A DNA stretch of 5,334 bases from Anaerolineae bacterium. GTDB lineage: Bacteria > Chloroflexota > Anaerolineae > Anaerolineales > Anaerolineaceae. Both the position numbers and the translations under genes were made by a program. This document shows, one piece after another, positions 1 to 5,334 of this stretch. The notes below the pieces were generated by a model that searched no databases, had not been told where the DNA came from, and saw nothing but the letters and a program-made list of their open reading frames with translations. Every line of letters begins with the position of its first letter. Position 1 is the stretch's first letter. The stretch lies in assembly GCA_016213455.1 (NCBI GenBank), contig JACRAG010000101.1:1-5334 (forward strand). The letters are read 5' to 3'.

Positions 1-171
1 CCAATATTTGCAGTCGAGTAGTTTGAACTGCTTATGAGTGGATTATACCAAGCTCATACAGGCGATTCAAATTATTGTCATATCCAGATAAAGAATCTTA
101 TAAAACTCTTATGCTTTTTGAGAATCCCGTATGGTCTATCCCCCTGACCCGTTGATCCGTGTATTCCTACC
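1..171. other. AT-rich intergenic region without a gene
   Basis: No coding region is supported here. The segment is richer in A and T than the rest of the window and holds the minus-strand promoter described separately. An imperfect AT-rich palindrome (AAGAATCTTATAAAACTCTT, 91-110) is present, but it is too weak to call a terminator of the HAD-DinB gene. Confidence 0.6.
42..70 (-). promoter_or_regulatory. Sigma-70-type promoter reading out of the left edge
   Basis: On the minus strand TTGAAT (65-70) is followed by a 17-base spacer and a perfect TATAAT (42-47). Transcription would begin near position 35 and leave the window at the left. The gene or RNA it serves is not visible. Confidence 0.7.
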
Positions 172-1386
172 TCAAAGACTGGCGACAGCTGCTTTTAGCG
201 TTTGTTGGGCCTGTTGGATGTGGGTGCGGTCGTGGCTGGCAATGAAACCTACCAGCTCGAATAAATTGGTGGGACCGAAAATGGCATGACGGGCAGCATG
301 CTGCCATTCATCCGGGGTCAGGCTGGCAAGCCGCTCAACCAATTGGATCCGCGATTCGCAAAAGCCCTGCAGCGCAGTCTCTGTATCTTCCGAACAGTAA
401 CTGCGTGTTTCGGACCACACGTCCGCATTGACACCGGCGATGAACGCATTATCCTGGCTGAGGATGCGGGCAATGCGGGGCAGGTTAATCTCACGGTCTG
501 AGTCGCGCAAGTGGCAAATGACTTCCGTGAAGCACCATTCACCCGGTCCTGGCATAACGTTCAAGGCTTGCGCAGGCGCTGAGCGCATCAGGTTTTGCAG
601 GGCGGATGGGGTGGTGGACATGGTTGCCAGCATAGCGGGAGCATTTTGCAGGTCGATGCGCGCGCCGGTGCGGTCAATGCTTTCCGCCCAGGCCAACACG
701 TCATCCAATTTGCCTTTGCGGCTGCCGGCTGGAAGGTCCGCAGGGAGGGTATTCTGGCTGTCGTCCAGCCAGAATACCGGCATGCCAACTTTTGCCGCGG
801 GCAGAATATCATCTTCCAGGCTGTTCCCCACCATCACCGCAGGGTCTTCAGGCCAACCCAGCTGGGCCAAAATTTCAGCATAATAATTCGGGCTTGGTTT
901 CGAGTAATGCATATCTTCATAGGTCGTGATCAAATCGAACGCATACTCGGTAACAGGCAGTCCAGCCCATGCCAGGCGGTGCTCAATGGCCCGGCGGGGA
1001 AAGAGCGGGTTGGTGGCAATCACCACTCGCCAGCCATGCGTAAATGCTTTTTCAACCAGCCTGACAGCCTCGGGGCGTGGACTGGTCAACGAAGCCAGCG
1101 AGGGGAACACGTCCTCATAGAAGCGGGTGAGCGGTTCAAGCAAGACCGGTTTGGCCGTGCCCAGTGCGGGGTAGAAATCTGCGTCAAAGGCTTCTTCCAG
1201 GGTCAGGATTGGATTGCGGTTGGCGATCATCTTGCCTGTGGCAGCCATCAAGTGTGGGGCAATTTTCTCAGGCGGAACATGGTTGGCCAGGTGACGCGCC
1301 AAGGCCTTGAGATACCCGGACAAAAAGGTATCGATGTTGTTGTTCAGCAGGGTATCGTCAAGGTCAAGCAGCAGGGTGATCGTCAT
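172..1386 (-). CDS. HAD-superfamily hydrolase fused to a DinB-like domain
   Basis: This 404-residue protein joins two domains. The N-terminal HAD hydrolase (about 1-235) has motif I DLDDT at 8-12 (nucleophile D8, general acid D10), motif II Thr at 125 in VVIATNP, motif III Lys at 163 in SKPSPNYY, and motif IV VGNSLEDDI at 186-194. In motif IV, Asn188 stands where Asp is more common, while D192 and D193 are kept. Such enzymes are usually phosphatases; the substrate is unknown. The C-terminal part (about 250-400) looks like a DinB/DinB_2 four-helix domain, with CHLRDSDREIN at 291-301 and ASHDRTHIQQ at 383-392. H292, H385 and H389 would form the usual metal-binding triad. The ATG at 1386 overlaps the stop of the preceding gene (ATGA) and lacks a clear Shine-Dalgarno, so translational coupling is likely. 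The gene ends without an obvious terminator. Confidence 0.88.
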   Translation of the reverse strand: MTITLLLDLDDTLLNNNIDTFLSGYLKALARHLANHVPPEKIAPHLMAATGKMIANRNPILTLEEAFDADFYPALGTAKPVLLEPLTRFYEDVFPSLASLTSPRPEAVRLVEKAFTHGWRVVIATNPLFPRRAIEHRLAWAGLPVTEYAFDLITTYEDMHYSKPSPNYYAEILAQLGWPEDPAVMVGNSLEDDILPAAKVGMPVFWLDDSQNTLPADLPAGSRKGKLDDVLAWAESIDRTGARIDLQNAPAMLATMSTTPSALQNLMRSAPAQALNVMPGPGEWCFTEVICHLRDSDREINLPRIARILSQDNAFIAGVNADVWSETRSYCSEDTETALQGFCESRIQLVERLASLTPDEWQHAARHAIFGPTNLFELVGFIASHDRTHIQQAQQTLKAAVASL

Positions 1387-1721
1387 GGCTGGTCTTTTAG
1401 GGTGAATTCGTCAGGCAAGGGATGGCATTGACCACAACCGATCTGTGGCTCTTTGACGTCAGTCTTGGACAGGGTGCAGTATGCCTGTACATCGACGCGG
1501 CGGATCAATCCAAAGAGGTTGGAGCGGACCTGCGCGGTTAAAACCATGTTTTCGCAGGCGTTGGCTCGTGCGATGGCGGGCACGGGGCAGTTTTTGCACA
1601 GGTTGGGCGTCCAGTTGCCAGGAGGCGCTTTCGGTCCAATCAACCGGCATTCTTCTTCCGATCGACCACGAAAGTAGTTCCCGTAAAAGTACGGGCATTC
1701 AACACCCGCTGGCGTACGCAT
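1383..1721 (-). CDS. Small cysteine-rich protein of unknown function
   Basis: I do not recognise a named family. From the ATG at 1721 the protein has 112 residues; a longer frame from a TTG at 1832 would give 149. The short form starts MRTPAGVECPYFYGNYFRGR and has eight cysteines: one in VECP, one in EEECRL, the pair in LCKNCP, one in ANACENM, one in QAYCT and the pair in IGCGQCHP. The two CxxC pairs plus the spread single cysteines suggest binding of zinc or an iron-sulfur cluster, which is inference. There is no signal peptide or membrane segment, so a cytoplasmic location is likely. The long form would add one cysteine (in ERCRKG) and would read through the palindrome. Its stop overlaps the start of the HAD-DinB gene as ATGA, so the two are probably made together. 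Confidence 0.75.
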   Translation of the reverse strand: MRTPAGVECPYFYGNYFRGRSEEECRLIGPKAPPGNWTPNLCKNCPVPAIARANACENMVLTAQVRSNLFGLIRRVDVQAYCTLSKTDVKEPQIGCGQCHPLPDEFTLKDQP

Positions 1722-1726
1722 ACCTT

Positions 1727-1730
1727 TCCT
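1727..1730 (-). promoter_or_regulatory. Shine-Dalgarno supporting the internal start of the cysteine-rich gene
   Basis: The minus strand reads GCAGGAAAGGTATG, putting AGGA five bases before the ATG at 1721. The alternative TTG at 1832 has no recognisable Shine-Dalgarno. This is the main reason for preferring the shorter protein. Confidence 0.55.
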
Positions 1731-1774
1731 GCACCTTTCTGCTACCTGCCTGGTTTGATTGGGTAGAGCCCTCT

Positions 1775-1815
1775 CATTGAGCAAATTGCGGGCCTGGCCC
1801 GCAATTTGCTCAATG
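1775..1815. repeat. Perfect 41-base palindrome with outer flanking arms
   Basis: Positions 1775-1794 are the exact reverse complement of 1796-1815, with a single central base, giving 20-bp arms that start CATTGAGCAAATTGCGGG. As RNA it would fold into a stem of about 18 bp with a 5-base loop. Outside it, TTTGATT (1754-1760) and AATCAAA (1832-1838) form a second pair of arms almost on the same centre, so the symmetric region spans about 85 bases. No U-tract follows on either strand, so it is not a standard intrinsic terminator. It lies between efp and the cysteine-rich gene. It could be a transcript-stabilising or transcript-ending hairpin, a protein-binding site or a remnant of a small palindromic mobile repeat; only one copy is visible here. 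Confidence 0.85.
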
Positions 1816-1835
1816 GTATCAGGTTGAACCAAATC

Positions 1836-1857
1836 AAAAAGGATGTGCTGGAAGCAC
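1836..1857 (-). terminator. Possible weak terminator after efp
   Basis: On the minus strand GTGCT-TCC-AGCAC forms a 5-bp stem with a 3-base loop (1845-1857), followed by ATCC and a run of five T residues (1836-1840). It starts 13 bases after the efp stop. The stem is short, so it is at best a partial terminator, and the larger palindrome that follows may contribute. Confidence 0.35.
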
Positions 1858-1870
1858 TGATTAGAATAAA

Positions 1871-2428
1871 CTACACCCGTGTCACGTAGGAGCCCGTGCG
1901 GGTATCCACCCGGATGGTGTCACCTTCGTTGACGAACATGGGGGTTTCGATTTCGGCTCCGGTTTCAGTCTTCACCCGTTTGGTCACACCGGTGGCGGTG
2001 TCGCCGCGCACGGCAGCTTCGGCGTAAGTGACTTTCAAGTCAACCGTGGTAGGCAATTCGATATCCATGGGAGAGTCCTGGTAGAGCGTCAGTTTGACTT
2101 CCATGTTCTCTTTCATGAATCCCGCATATTCTTCCATAAGATCTTTGCCAACCGGGATCTGTTCGAAAGTCTGGGTATCCATGAAATAGTAGAAATCATC
2201 GTCGTTGTACAGGAAGGTCACCATGTGGTGATCCAGGCGGATATCCTGAACGCGATCGCCCGAGCTGAAGGTCTTCTCCAGGGTGGCGCCAGATTTCATG
2301 TTGCGAGCTTTGATGCGGATGACCGCATTACCGCGACCGGGTTTGTGATGGCTATATTCCAGCACCCGGAAGAGCTGCCCATCATATTCAAAAATGACAC
2401 CTTTTCGCAGGTCATTTACATCGATCAT
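1871..2428 (-). CDS. efp: Translation elongation factor P
   Basis: EF-P binds between the ribosomal P and E sites and relieves stalling at runs of proline. From the ATG at 2428 the protein is 185 residues, the usual EF-P length, with the N-terminal KOW-like domain (about 1-63), a central OB domain (about 66-128) and a C-terminal OB domain (about 130-185). The C-terminal signature region is present as KTETGAEIETPMFVNEGD (153-170). The loop that reaches the P-site tRNA reads HKPGRGNAV, putting Arg32 where E. coli has the modified Lys34. A TTG at 2452 in the same frame would add eight residues, but family members start at the equivalent of MIDVNDLRKG. The Shine-Dalgarno is modest: AGAGG lies 12 bases before the ATG, longer than ideal. 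Transcription comes from the promoter just upstream. Confidence 0.97.
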   Translation of the reverse strand: MIDVNDLRKGVIFEYDGQLFRVLEYSHHKPGRGNAVIRIKARNMKSGATLEKTFSSGDRVQDIRLDHHMVTFLYNDDDFYYFMDTQTFEQIPVGKDLMEEYAGFMKENMEVKLTLYQDSPMDIELPTTVDLKVTYAEAAVRGDTATGVTKRVKTETGAEIETPMFVNEGDTIRVDTRTGSYVTRV

Positions 2429-2474
2429 AAACGCTACTTGCCTCTTTAACAAATTAGAAATACTAACTCGGTGA

Positions 2475-2503
2475 ATTATAGCCTACGGGAGGAAGGGTGG
2501 CAA
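2475..2503 (-). promoter_or_regulatory. Sigma-70-type promoter for efp
   Basis: On the minus strand TTGCCA (2498-2503) is followed by a 17-base spacer and a perfect TATAAT (2475-2480). The likely start of transcription is near 2468, giving a leader of about 40 bases before the efp ATG at 2428. The -35 box lies just 8 bases beyond the hpf terminator stem, so efp has its own promoter directly behind the upstream unit. Confidence 0.8.
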
Positions 2504-2511
2504 GATAATAG

Positions 2512-2542
2512 CAAAGGGTTGCGTGGTCAACGCAACCCTTTG
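2512..2542 (-). terminator. Hairpin terminator after hpf
   Basis: A perfect 13-bp stem (arms 2512-2524 and 2530-2542, CAAAGGGTTGCGT on each strand) encloses a 5-base loop. It begins 20 bases after the hpf stop. On the minus strand the stem is followed by CTATTATCTT, which is U-rich but not a clean U-tract. There is no plus-strand gene nearby, so it most likely ends the tadB-tadC-comF-hpf transcript and separates it from efp. Confidence 0.85.
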
Positions 2543-2562
2543 ATGTTTACAGCCGTGAAAGG

Positions 2563-3129
2563 TTAGCCCAGTTGGGGCTCGATCAAACCATATGTGCCGT
2601 CGCGGCGCTGATAAAGCACATTGACTGCGTTGGTGTTGGCGTTGTAGAAGATGAAGAAGTTTTCGTGACCCAGGGCTTTCATCTGTTCCAGGGCTTCAAA
2701 CTCATCCATCGGTACCAGCGTGAATTGCTTGCGCCGGGAGATGATTGTGGCTTCTTCGTTTTCATCCAACACAACGGGTTCTTCCAGGGCCAGGGTGCTG
2801 GCGGCAAGACCTTCACCGCGTACGCGGGCCCGTTTACCTTTGTGGCGCTCAATTTTTCGCTGAATGGTTTCGACTGCGCTGTCGATGGCGGTGAACAGAT
2901 CGTCGGCGCGCTCTTCGCAGCGCAGAATATAGCCACGACCACGCAGGGTGATTTGCGCCACCTGGCGGTCGGCCGGATTGCGCATGGATTTCTGGAATTC
3001 CAGGTCTACACGAGTCTCATCAATATCGTTTAAGAACCGATCCAGCTTGGAGACTTTCTTGTTGACATAGTCATTAATTCGTTCAGTCAATTCGATGTTC
3101 TTGGGGTAGATGTCAACTTTCATTGTCAT
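2563..3129 (-). CDS. hpf: Ribosome hibernation promoting factor, long form
   Basis: The protein is 188 residues from the ATG at 3129. Long HPF dimerises 70S ribosomes into inactive 100S particles in stationary phase or starvation. The N-terminal ribosome-binding domain (about 1-98) starts MTMKVDIYPKNIELTERI and is rich in basic residues, including RKIERHKGKR at 91-100. A linker of roughly 30 residues follows. The C-terminal dimerisation domain (about 131-186) carries the family hallmarks FTLVPMDEFEALEQM (136-150), LGHENFFIFYNA (153-164) and the ending RRDGTYGLIEP. Length and both domains match the long form and not the short HPF or YfiA types. An open frame extends 40 codons upstream into comF, but those residues are unlike HPF and the Shine-Dalgarno supports 3129. 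The gene closes the tad-comF-hpf unit; placement after pilus genes suggests growth-phase control, which is inference. Confidence 0.96.
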   Translation of the reverse strand: MTMKVDIYPKNIELTERINDYVNKKVSKLDRFLNDIDETRVDLEFQKSMRNPADRQVAQITLRGRGYILRCEERADDLFTAIDSAVETIQRKIERHKGKRARVRGEGLAASTLALEEPVVLDENEEATIISRRKQFTLVPMDEFEALEQMKALGHENFFIFYNANTNAVNVLYQRRDGTYGLIEPQLG

Positions 3130-3134
3130 TTTTT

Positions 3135-3140
3135 CCTCCT
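3135..3140 (-). promoter_or_regulatory. Strong Shine-Dalgarno that fixes the hpf start
   Basis: The minus strand reads AGGAGG followed by five A residues and then ATG ACA ATG. The spacing is 5 bases to the first ATG (3129) and 11 to the second (3123). This favours the first ATG and rules out the longer reading that would begin inside comF. The motif lies in the 14-base gap after the comF stop, so hpf may be read by ribosomes finishing comF. Confidence 0.8.
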
Positions 3141-3143
3141 GGA

Positions 3144-3896
3144 CTAAGGAATAGGGGTTGGCGCTGCCGGGTATTCCGGCATGACAGCCCTGGCGAATGA
3201 CAGGCCGTACACCGCTTTGGCGCCGGCAGTCAACAGTGCCCGGGCACAAGCATTCATCGTCGAGCCGGTCGTGATGACATCATCGACGATCAGGACGGTT
3301 GCCTGGCTTACGTCTCTGGCGCTGAAAGCGCCGTCCACGTTGCTGGCGCGGTCCCTGGCAGACAGGCCCACTTGCGAAGCTGTCTCGCGCGTTCGCTGGA
3401 GGATTCCCGAACGATATGGAATTCCCAACGCCAGCGCAAGCGGAAACGCCAGTGTTGAAGCCTGATTATACCCTCTTTGTTTAAATCGACCAATTGAAAG
3501 TGGAACGCTGGTGATCAGGTTGATCGGCCAATTCAATTCGCGTGCGGTGCGAATCAATTCTTCCGCCATGGTCTCGGAAAGTCCGATATCGAGCTTGTAT
3601 TTCAAACGGTGTACCGCGTCTCGTGCGCTGCCTGCATAAACCAGACAGGACCGCAGCGCTGTCAATACAGGGCGCTGGTTGGCGCAGTTTGGGCACAACC
3701 CGGGTGAATAAACCGGGTCCCCGCACACCGCACAAAGCGGGGCAGGGACCTGACGGATTTGTTGCCGGCAATCTGCACACCAGCGCTCGCCAATTTTCCC
3801 ACATGCACACGTTGGTGGGATCACCCAATCCACGGCTTGCCAGATCAGGCGATAGAGTTGATAGGCCGGGCTGCTTGTCTGGCCCGACAAAACCAT
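3144..3896 (-). CDS. comF: ComF family phosphoribosyltransferase-like protein
   Basis: This 250-residue protein has the two-part ComF layout. The N-terminal zinc-finger-like region carries four cysteine pairs: C30/C32, C40/C43, C55/C58 and C68/C71. The signature QRGYNQ lies at 140-145. The PRPP-binding loop is VLIVDDVITTGSTM at 201-214, with the acidic pair D205-D206 and the TTGST turn. In Bacillus and Haemophilus, ComF-type proteins are needed for DNA uptake during transformation, acting on the cytoplasmic side; the substrate of the PRTase fold is unsettled. No other competence gene is visible here. The ATG at 3896 has AGGAG six bases upstream. The gene starts 22 bases after tadC and ends 14 bases before hpf, so it is almost certainly cotranscribed with both. 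The tail after the PRTase domain is short and rich in Pro and Ala. Confidence 0.92.
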   Translation of the reverse strand: MVLSGQTSSPAYQLYRLIWQAVDWVIPPTCACGKIGERWCADCRQQIRQVPAPLCAVCGDPVYSPGLCPNCANQRPVLTALRSCLVYAGSARDAVHRLKYKLDIGLSETMAEELIRTARELNWPINLITSVPLSIGRFKQRGYNQASTLAFPLALALGIPYRSGILQRTRETASQVGLSARDRASNVDGAFSARDVSQATVLIVDDVITTGSTMNACARALLTAGAKAVYGLSFARAVMPEYPAAPTPIP

Positions 3897-3918
3897 TGGC
3901 TGCTCCTGTTTCCTTCTC

Positions 3919-4878
3919 CTACTGGAACATGCCAGCCAACGCCGAGTTCATCAACTTCAGCGCGGCTGGGGTCATCAGAACGATGATCAACGAAGGGAAG
4001 ATCAACAAAGCCATAGGAATGAGCATTTTGACTGGCGCTTTATGGGCTTCTTCTTCGGCAGCCTGGCGGCGACGTACACGCATCTGGTCGGATTGAATGC
4101 GCAGCACCTTGGCCATGCTTACGCCCAGTTGTTCACTTTGGATAACCGCGGCGACGAAACTGGTCATTTCAGAGATGCCGATGCGATCCGCCATGTCGCG
4201 CAGGGCTTCACGCCGGATTTTTCCAAGCTGGATCTCTTGAATTACCCGGGCAAACGCCAGAGATAGCTCGGATTCCCATTTTTCAGCCACTTTGGCCATG
4301 GCGGCGTCAAAACCGAGACCCGCTTCCACGCAGATGGTGAGCAAATCCAGCGCATCCGGCATGGATTTGCGAATTTCTTTCTGGCGACGGTTGATGCGGG
4401 AGGTCAACCAGATCTGTGGAAAAAGGAACCCGACGATTGCGCCGCCTAAAATGGCCAGCATGCGCTGTCCAATTGGCCAGGTTGCCTGGCCGAAGGTCAC
4501 CGCCAGCAGGATGATACCGCCGAAGAACACGGCAGCAATGAACTGCAGGGCCAGGAACACAGTCGGGTCCAGGCGACCCGGACTTCCAGCCAGTTCCAAT
4601 TTGCGCGAAATGCTTTGCAGGGCATTTTGGGGTGTAAACTTGACCGCCAATTCGCCCAGCTTGCGCGCAGTCGGGTAAATGATGCGCTCCTGGAATGGCA
4701 GCGAAAGCTCAATTTTCTCAAGGTCGATTTTCTCGCCGCGTTGGTTAAATTCCTCGAGGCGGGATTGTAACAGGCGGTCATCTTCGCTACCGGGATTGCG
4801 CAGTCCAATAAAAACCAGTGCTGCCGCGCCAATCACAATAAGAGCCGCAACGCCGATGATGATACCGATTGGATTCAT
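3919..4878 (-). CDS. tadC: TadC-like type II secretion system F-domain protein
   Basis: This 319-residue protein is the likely inner-membrane partner of TadB in the platform of a Tad/Flp pilus or related secretion machine. An N-terminal membrane segment spans about residues 3-26. A soluble charged region follows to about residue 105, then two membrane helices (about 107-129 and 139-158). The cytoplasmic T2SS F domain runs from about 170 to 284, and a last membrane helix from about 285 to 309. The F domain shows the expected pattern: PDALDLLTICVEAGLGFDAA at 174-193, LGKIRREALRDMADR at 218-232 and QSEQLGVSMAKVLR at 247-260. The closing MLIPMALLIFP at 285-295 is also typical of TadC. The ATG at 4878 has a Shine-Dalgarno-like TAGGAGTGA just upstream. 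Length and layout fit complete TadC proteins. The specific cargo is not known. Confidence 0.92.
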   Translation of the reverse strand: MNPIGIIIGVAALIVIGAAALVFIGLRNPGSEDDRLLQSRLEEFNQRGEKIDLEKIELSLPFQERIIYPTARKLGELAVKFTPQNALQSISRKLELAGSPGRLDPTVFLALQFIAAVFFGGIILLAVTFGQATWPIGQRMLAILGGAIVGFLFPQIWLTSRINRRQKEIRKSMPDALDLLTICVEAGLGFDAAMAKVAEKWESELSLAFARVIQEIQLGKIRREALRDMADRIGISEMTSFVAAVIQSEQLGVSMAKVLRIQSDQMRVRRRQAAEEEAHKAPVKMLIPMALLIFPSLIIVLMTPAALKLMNSALAGMFQ

Positions 4879-4909
4879 AGATCACTCCTATCCCTAGCCC
4901 CGTGTCGAA

Positions 4910-4926
4910 TGGAAAATGGTTTTCCA
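4910..4926. repeat. Short inverted repeat between tadB and tadC
   Basis: Seven-base arms TGGAAAA and TTTTCCA flank a three-base loop (TGG on the plus strand). It sits in the 107-base gap between the tadB stop and the tadC start, about 30 bases before the tadC ATG on the coding strand. No U-tract follows, so it is not a classic intrinsic terminator. It could be an RNA hairpin that tunes tadC translation or mRNA decay, or an operator. No convincing promoter was seen in this gap. Confidence 0.4.
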
Positions 4927-4985
4927 CAGTCAGGCTAATATCCGATGACAATCTGATTTACCTTTTCAAAGCGTACGACACAGCG

Positions 4986-5334
4986 CTAGACTTCGATATC
5001 GCCGATCTTGTTCATGACGACATAACCGCTGACAATCAGGATGGCTGCGCAGGCCAGTGCCACATATCCGCATGGGAGGCGGGAATTGTTGGCTGGGCTG
5101 AAGAATTCCATCATGTAGGGGCGGTTCATCAAATACAGTACTCCCAACACCAGGATGGGCAGGATGGAAAGGAAACGTCCTGAATACATGACCTGTGTGG
5201 TTAACACGCGGATTTCGCCTTTGATGCGCACGCGTTCCCGAATGGTGTAGGAGATGGTATCAAGAATTTCGGCCAGGTTGCCACCGACCTCGCGCTGGAC
5301 GTTGATGGCGGTGATACAAAGGTCCAGGTCATCG
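4986..5334 (-). CDS. tadB: TadB-like type II secretion system F-domain protein, C-terminal part only
   Basis: The frame stays open to the right edge of the window, so only the last 115 residues are seen and the true start lies outside. A GTG at 5231 is internal, not a start. The visible part begins in the end of a T2SS F domain, with the motif VQREVGGNLAEILDTIS, which is typical of TadB, followed by the RERVRIKGEIRVLT stretch. Two hydrophobic membrane segments follow (around FLSILPILVLGVLYLMN and YVALACAAILIVSGYVVM), with a short tail ending in IGDIEV and a TAG stop. In the Tad/Flp system TadB is an inner-membrane platform protein that works with TadC and the TadA ATPase to assemble Flp pili or drive related secretion. 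The TadC-like gene directly downstream supports this reading. The exact product (pilus or another secretion machine) cannot be told from this fragment. Confidence 0.88.
   Translation of the reverse strand, partial: DDLDLCITAINVQREVGGNLAEILDTISYTIRERVRIKGEIRVLTTQVMYSGRFLSILPILVLGVLYLMNRPYMMEFFSPANNSRLPCGYVALACAAILIVSGYVVMNKIGDIEV

Noticed and set aside
75..104. A plus-strand promoter-like pair TTGTCA and TTATAA/TATAAA
   Set aside because: The spacing is acceptable, but the region is AT-rich, the -10 match is imperfect and no plus-strand gene follows; it would only give antisense RNA to the HAD-DinB gene.
91..110. An AT-rich imperfect palindrome as a terminator for the HAD-DinB gene
   Set aside because: The stem is nearly all A-T with wobble pairs and no loop, and no U-tract follows, so it would be unstable as RNA.
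595..1431. A plus-strand open frame of 278 codons opposite the HAD-DinB gene
   Set aside because: It is fully antisense to a gene with clear motifs in both domains, its product resembles no family I know, and it has no good Shine-Dalgarno or promoter. It is best explained as a shadow frame.
3130..3249. A 40-codon upstream extension of hpf
   Set aside because: The extra residues are encoded inside comF in another frame and are unlike HPF. The AGGAGG at 3135-3140 fits the ATG at 3129.
3542..4096. A plus-strand open frame of 184 codons across comF and tadC
   Set aside because: It runs antisense across two well-supported genes and their junction and shows no domain. It is treated as a shadow frame.
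1..5334. CRISPR array, insertion sequence, tRNA or rRNA gene
   Set aside because: No spaced direct repeats, transposase, tRNA cloverleaf or rRNA-like sequence was seen on either strand.

Overview
The window is a chromosomal segment of ordinary, densely packed bacterial genes, and every convincing gene lies on the minus strand, so transcription runs from high to low coordinates. In that order it reads: the end of a TadB-like pilus assembly protein, a TadC-like partner, a ComF-family phosphoribosyltransferase, the long form of hibernation promoting factor (HPF), elongation factor P (EF-P), a small cysteine-rich protein of unknown function, and a HAD hydrolase fused to a DinB-like domain. The EF-P sequence (start MIDVNDLRKG, loop HKPGRGNAV) and the tadBC-type genes resemble what I recall of Chloroflexota, Anaerolineae in particular. 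That placement is inference from memory and was not tested by a search.

Region 5334-2500 looks like one transcription unit. tadB and tadC sit 107 bases apart, tadC and comF 22 bases apart, and comF and hpf 14 bases apart, with the strong hpf Shine-Dalgarno inside that last gap. The unit ends at a 13-bp-stem hairpin just after hpf. Within a few bases of the hairpin a near-consensus sigma-70 promoter (TTGCCA, 17 bases, TATAAT) starts efp, so terminator and promoter are packed together.

Region 1870-172 holds the cysteine-rich gene and the HAD-DinB gene, which overlap by an ATGA and are probably translationally coupled. Between efp and this pair lies a perfect 41-base palindrome with 20-bp arms, flanked by a second outer pair of arms. 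It is the most unusual DNA structure in the window. It also makes the start of the cysteine-rich gene a real question: I prefer the internal ATG at 1721, which has a good Shine-Dalgarno, over the TTG at 1832, which would read through the palindrome.

Region 171-1 has no gene. It holds a good minus-strand promoter (TTGAAT, 17 bases, TATAAT) that probably starts a gene or RNA beyond the left edge.

Functionally the window combines pilus or secretion assembly (TadB/TadC), translation and ribosome maintenance (EF-P, HPF), a PRTase family linked to DNA uptake in other bacteria (ComF), and two poorly characterised enzymes or metal-binding proteins. I saw no clearly new multi-gene system. The items most worth following up are the palindrome, the arginine-tipped EF-P, the HAD-DinB fusion and the cysteine-rich protein.
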